The notes under the pieces: generated by a model
Told to the model about the DNA's origin: nothing
What the model saw: only the letters and a program-made list of their open reading frames with translations
Databases searched by the model: none
NCBI GenBank assembly: GCA_944371325.1
Contig: CALVXO010000004.1
Location: forward strand, 1-64,000
Source of the DNA: an uncultured Bacilli bacterium
GTDB taxonomy: Bacteria; Bacillota_I; Bacilli_A; RF39; UBA660
Direction: 5' to 3'
DNA length: 64,000 bases
Program-made: the position numbers and the translations under genes
Shown here: piece by piece, positions 61,192-64,000 of the stretch
How the letters are laid out: each line of letters opens with the position of its first letter
Position numbering within the stretch: position 1 is the first letter of the stretch

Positions 61192-63072
61192 CTAATAATT
61201 AATTACTATAATTTCTTGCCTATTTTGTCTATTTCTTTTTGTTATTTTGTCATTCACTATTAATTTATAATTATTTTTATTTATCCACATTGAAAGTTTA
61301 GAGTTAATTTTTTCGTTTCTATCTTTCATATTAGATAACATAAATTTTATACCTTTTTTGTTTAACCTATCCAAAAATGCTAAAAGCTCCTGTTCTTGAT
61401 TTTGATCCCATCCATTAAATCCTCTTTTACCATCATTATAAGCACCACATGATATTAAATATGGAGGATCACAATATACAAAATCACCTCGTGAAATTTC
61501 TTTTTCAAATGATCTATAATCCATGGATTTATAAACAATATTAATAGACTTTGTTCTATTTGAATATGATACTAATTTTTCCAACATTTCTTGATTAAAT
61601 CCTGAATTGCCACATGGATTATTAAACTCTAGCTTGCTATTAAATCTTATTTGATGTTCAAAACCATAACAAATTAATAAATATAAATCCACTGGATTTC
61701 TACTACCTATTTGATTCAAATTATATTTTTTTCTAAAAGCTATATAAGATTCTTTATTTCCTTTTTCCAAATTATATTTCTTTATACTCTTTTCAATATA
61801 ATTATAAGTAATTAAAAATTTATCTCTTGATATTTTTTCTAACAAATCTCTTACCATCCAATTAATATCATTATAAACAACCTTTTCGCAATCAATATTG
61901 ATTCCAACTGTTGATCCGCCACCAAACAAATCATAAAAACATTTAATTTTTTTAGGCAAATTTTTTTTTATCAATGGTAACATTTCATATTTTCCACCAA
62001 TATAATTTAATGGTGAAATATAATATGGTTCTTCATTCTTTTCTATATAAAACAACCACTCATAATGCTTTTTATCTTTTGTATTTTCTTTAAGTTCTTT
62101 GTTAACTGCTCTTGTATTTTTATATTTTACAAAATCAATTTTTTTAAAAACATAAGTACCTTCTTTAGCATATCTTTTCATAACTTTTTCAATAAATTCT
62201 TTTGACATGATCCCTGCATCACTATAACTAAATAAAATATGTTTAAATTTTGCATTTGAAATTAATTTTTCGAATTCTTCATGTACACAACCTTTTCTAC
62301 ACCACATAGAAATTTGATCTCCATTATCCCTATGTGCACCAACTCCATGTATTTCTGGATTATCATTTTTTGCAATTGTTTCAAGAACGTGATATTGACT
62401 AACATATTGTGTTGGCGTGTATGGAGGATCTAAATATAATATATCTCCACTTATTTTACTTATTAAATCATTTGCATCAAGCATATATACTTCATTATAA
62501 AATTTTGATTCACCATTTGTTTCTAGCGGGATGAATTCCATTGTTTTTACCGCTCTAGGATCCCAAATTTTTAAATATGCAGAATATACACCCGCCACAT
62601 TAGATATCTTACTTGTACTTTCCAACAAACTACCTATTAAATAATACTTTTCATTCTCATCTATTTTATTTTCATCAAACCATATATCAATTGTATTTCT
62701 TATAAAGTCAATTTTTTTAGCATTTTCATCTGAAAAATATTGTCGTCCTGATATTGAAGGAGCAAAATTATTATAACAAAATCCACTTTTATATTCACTT
62801 GTATCTACTGTATTAAAATATTCAAACGGATCAAAACCAAGTGTTTTAAAAAATGTTCTTGAATTATACTTTAGTTTTCCATTACAAATTGAATATGAAA
62901 AATACAAATTATCATTAGCGATAATCTCATACTTATTTTTAAAATAATCCCCAACAGCACATGTTCCAGCAAACAAATCACAAAATATTAGACCTTTTTT
63001 ATCTAATCCTTTCGAAGCCAAAAATTTATCTATAACATTTAATAATTTTGTTTTGTTTCCTATATATCTCAT
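61192..63072 (-). CDS. fused two-domain D12-class adenine-N6 DNA methyltransferase
   Basis: A 626-residue protein made of two methyltransferase domains. Each has a SAM-binding motif (FAGTCAVG at ~34-41; FGGGSTVG at ~383-390) and the catalytic DPPY (at ~215-218 and ~535-538); YIGNK at the N-terminus and NYIGGK near residue 356 mark the two starts. The layout is that of M.FokI-type enzymes, in which each half methylates one strand of an asymmetric site. It therefore protects the host against a partner nuclease, most likely the adjacent HNH protein. AAAGGAG precedes the ATG. It is the first gene of the island. Confidence 0.88.
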   Translation of the reverse strand: MRYIGNKTKLLNVIDKFLASKGLDKKGLIFCDLFAGTCAVGDYFKNKYEIIANDNLYFSYSICNGKLKYNSRTFFKTLGFDPFEYFNTVDTSEYKSGFCYNNFAPSISGRQYFSDENAKKIDFIRNTIDIWFDENKIDENEKYYLIGSLLESTSKISNVAGVYSAYLKIWDPRAVKTMEFIPLETNGESKFYNEVYMLDANDLISKISGDILYLDPPYTPTQYVSQYHVLETIAKNDNPEIHGVGAHRDNGDQISMWCRKGCVHEEFEKLISNAKFKHILFSYSDAGIMSKEFIEKVMKRYAKEGTYVFKKIDFVKYKNTRAVNKELKENTKDKKHYEWLFYIEKNEEPYYISPLNYIGGKYEMLPLIKKNLPKKIKCFYDLFGGGSTVGINIDCEKVVYNDINWMVRDLLEKISRDKFLITYNYIEKSIKKYNLEKGNKESYIAFRKKYNLNQIGSRNPVDLYLLICYGFEHQIRFNSKLEFNNPCGNSGFNQEMLEKLVSYSNRTKSINIVYKSMDYRSFEKEISRGDFVYCDPPYLISCGAYNDGKRGFNGWDQNQEQELLAFLDRLNKKGIKFMLSNMKDRNEKINSKLSMWINKNNYKLIVNDKITKRNRQNRQEIIVINY

Positions 63073-63596
63073 ATTTTACTCCTTTATGAAAACATAAAAT
63101 TAGTTTAAGATATGTGACATATCTATCTCATGACTATTTTATAATTTTCTAATCATCAATATCATTAAATTTATATATTATAATATTTTTCTAATTTTCT
63201 AATATATCTTATTCTATATTTTTAACTAATTCTACTTAAATGAAATTCTTCAAAATTCAATAATATTATTATATGTAATGTCTTTTAATAAATATATTTC
63301 ATTATTTTCTTTCTTAATTTATTATAACATGAAATTACAATTTTTATTAAATAAATAAGTAATTATAACAATATTTTACTAAAATTTTAAACGACATTGA
63401 ATTTAATTGAAATGTATTAACTAATATAATTTTAGATAATTTTAGACTGTATTTACCATTATTTGTTCTATGACAATATTCTTCTTATTACATAAAAAAA
63501 CAATCAATACTTTTATAACTAATGCTTAAAAAATTAGAGCACACAATTTTAAACATAGATTTTCTACTTTATTAAAAAGGGAATAATATAACTTTA
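63073..63596. other. AT-rich intergenic region, no gene seen
   Basis: About 520 bases upstream of the methyltransferase gene with stops in all frames. It should hold the promoter of the restriction-modification operon, but I cannot pick one with confidence in such AT-rich sequence. Confidence 0.5.
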
Positions 63597-63692
63597 GTAG
63601 CCAAACATACCGAACATACTAAAATGGATAAAACGTTAAATACATATTCCCATATGAATCAAAAAAGTTACCATACGATTATATAAAATATG
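63597..63692 (+). pseudogene. C-terminal remnant of a tyrosine integrase
   Basis: The plus frame from 63597 reads VAKHTEHTKMDKTLNTYSHM and stops at TAA 63690. This resembles the last catalytic segment of phage and transposon tyrosine recombinases (LGHxxxxxTLxTYSH), in which the tyrosine is the nucleophile. The rest of the gene is missing. A hairpin with T run follows, as if it were the natural end. Confidence 0.45.
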
Positions 63693-63718
63693 AAATAGTT
63701 AAGTCCAAAAGCAAAGAT

Positions 63719-63752
63719 GACCTAGTCATTTAACGGACTAAGTCTATTTTTT
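63719..63752 (+). terminator. intrinsic terminator
   Basis: Stem GACCTAGTC/GACTAAGTC with one mismatch and a T-rich tail on the plus strand. Confidence 0.65.
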
Positions 63753-64000
63753 ATTCTATATATTTATTAATATGAATTACTGGAATTTTCCCTAAAACCT
63801 TAATGTTTTTTGACCAGGTACTTATCTTACTTAGCAACATAATTGATTGAATTTTTTGAAGGTTAACTTTATCATTTTCAAAAATACTATTACTTTCCAT
63901 AAAAAACCAAACTCCAAATTTATCAGGTACGGGCAAGCCTTTTTCAACTAAATTTATTTTCTTTGTGTCAATCAGCTTTGCTGATAATTCGGATTGATCT
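63751..64000 (-). CDS. hypothetical protein, 3' part (runs off the window)
   Basis: The minus frame is open from the right edge for 82 codons to the stop at 63751 and includes DTKKINLVEKGLPVPDKFGV and VLGKIPVIHINKYIE. I do not recognise it. No start codon is inside with a ribosome binding site, so the beginning lies beyond 64000. Confidence 0.6.
   Translation of the reverse strand, partial: DQSELSAKLIDTKKINLVEKGLPVPDKFGVWFFMESNSIFENDKVNLQKIQSIMLLSKISTWSKNIKVLGKIPVIHINKYIE

Noticed and set aside
1..64000. tRNA or rRNA genes
   Set aside because: I saw no CCA-ended cloverleaf, TTCGAATC-type loop or rRNA-like GC-rich conserved block on either strand; a scan with a tRNA model would settle it.

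Overview
The window is very AT-rich (I estimate a little over one quarter G+C), with strong AGGAGG or AGGTGA ribosome binding sites and stop usage dominated by TAA. TAG and TGA also serve as real stops, so the code is standard. A Gram-positive PolC, a GerA-type germinant receptor operon, a spore-coat CotY/CotZ-type gene, a CIRCE heat-shock operator, a bile salt hydrolase and an agmatine/polyamine cluster together suggest an anaerobic, endospore-forming gut member of the Bacillota, probably an uncultivated Bacilli/Erysipelotrichia-like lineage. The taxonomic guess is inference.

Layout. 1-9128 (all minus): a GGGtGRT/Fe-S scaffold pair, an agmatine deiminase route (carbamoyltransferase, antiporter, deiminase; no carbamate kinase here) and a potABCD polyamine importer. 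9230-19742: a disturbed region with a nitrate/taurine/thiamine-precursor-type ABC importer whose binding protein lies 8 kb from its ATPase and permease. Between them are a truncated second copy of the ATPase gene, a RhuM-Doc protein, two diverged paralogous secreted proteins, an FtsX-type ABC exporter and an inverted-repeat-bounded IS remnant. 19739-34104: housekeeping genes (DMT transporter, UvsE, rubredoxin/ferredoxin pair, Ca2+ P-type ATPase, gerKA-KC-KB, DUF368, trpS, patatin).

The main discovery is at 34238-41829. A CotY/CotZ-type spore-coat gene is cut in two after a TGG codon by a 7,145-bp element. The element carries a large serine recombinase, a RepA-like ATPase, an XRE regulator, a small membrane protein and a KAP-family NTPase. 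TGG is present at both junctions, and precise recombination between the two copies would restore a 148-codon coat protein gene. This is the architecture of skin-like intervening elements that are excised during sporulation in other Bacillota. Whether this one is excised cannot be read from the sequence, and the recombinase has an ordinary sigma-A-like promoter.

41846-54858: polC, prmC, prfA, phosphomannomutase/phosphoglucomutase, a diacylglycerol kinase-family gene, a J-domain protein, a CIRCE-controlled Hsp20 and a bile salt hydrolase. Two small genes here are each broken by a single in-frame TAG. 54894-63072 (minus) is a probable defence island: a FokI-type fused two-domain adenine methyltransferase, an HNH restriction-endonuclease-like protein, an unknown helical protein, a 1,099-residue RecQ-like helicase with a novel N-terminal region, and a MazG-like pyrophosphohydrolase. 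The right edge holds a tyrosine-integrase remnant and a gene running off the end.
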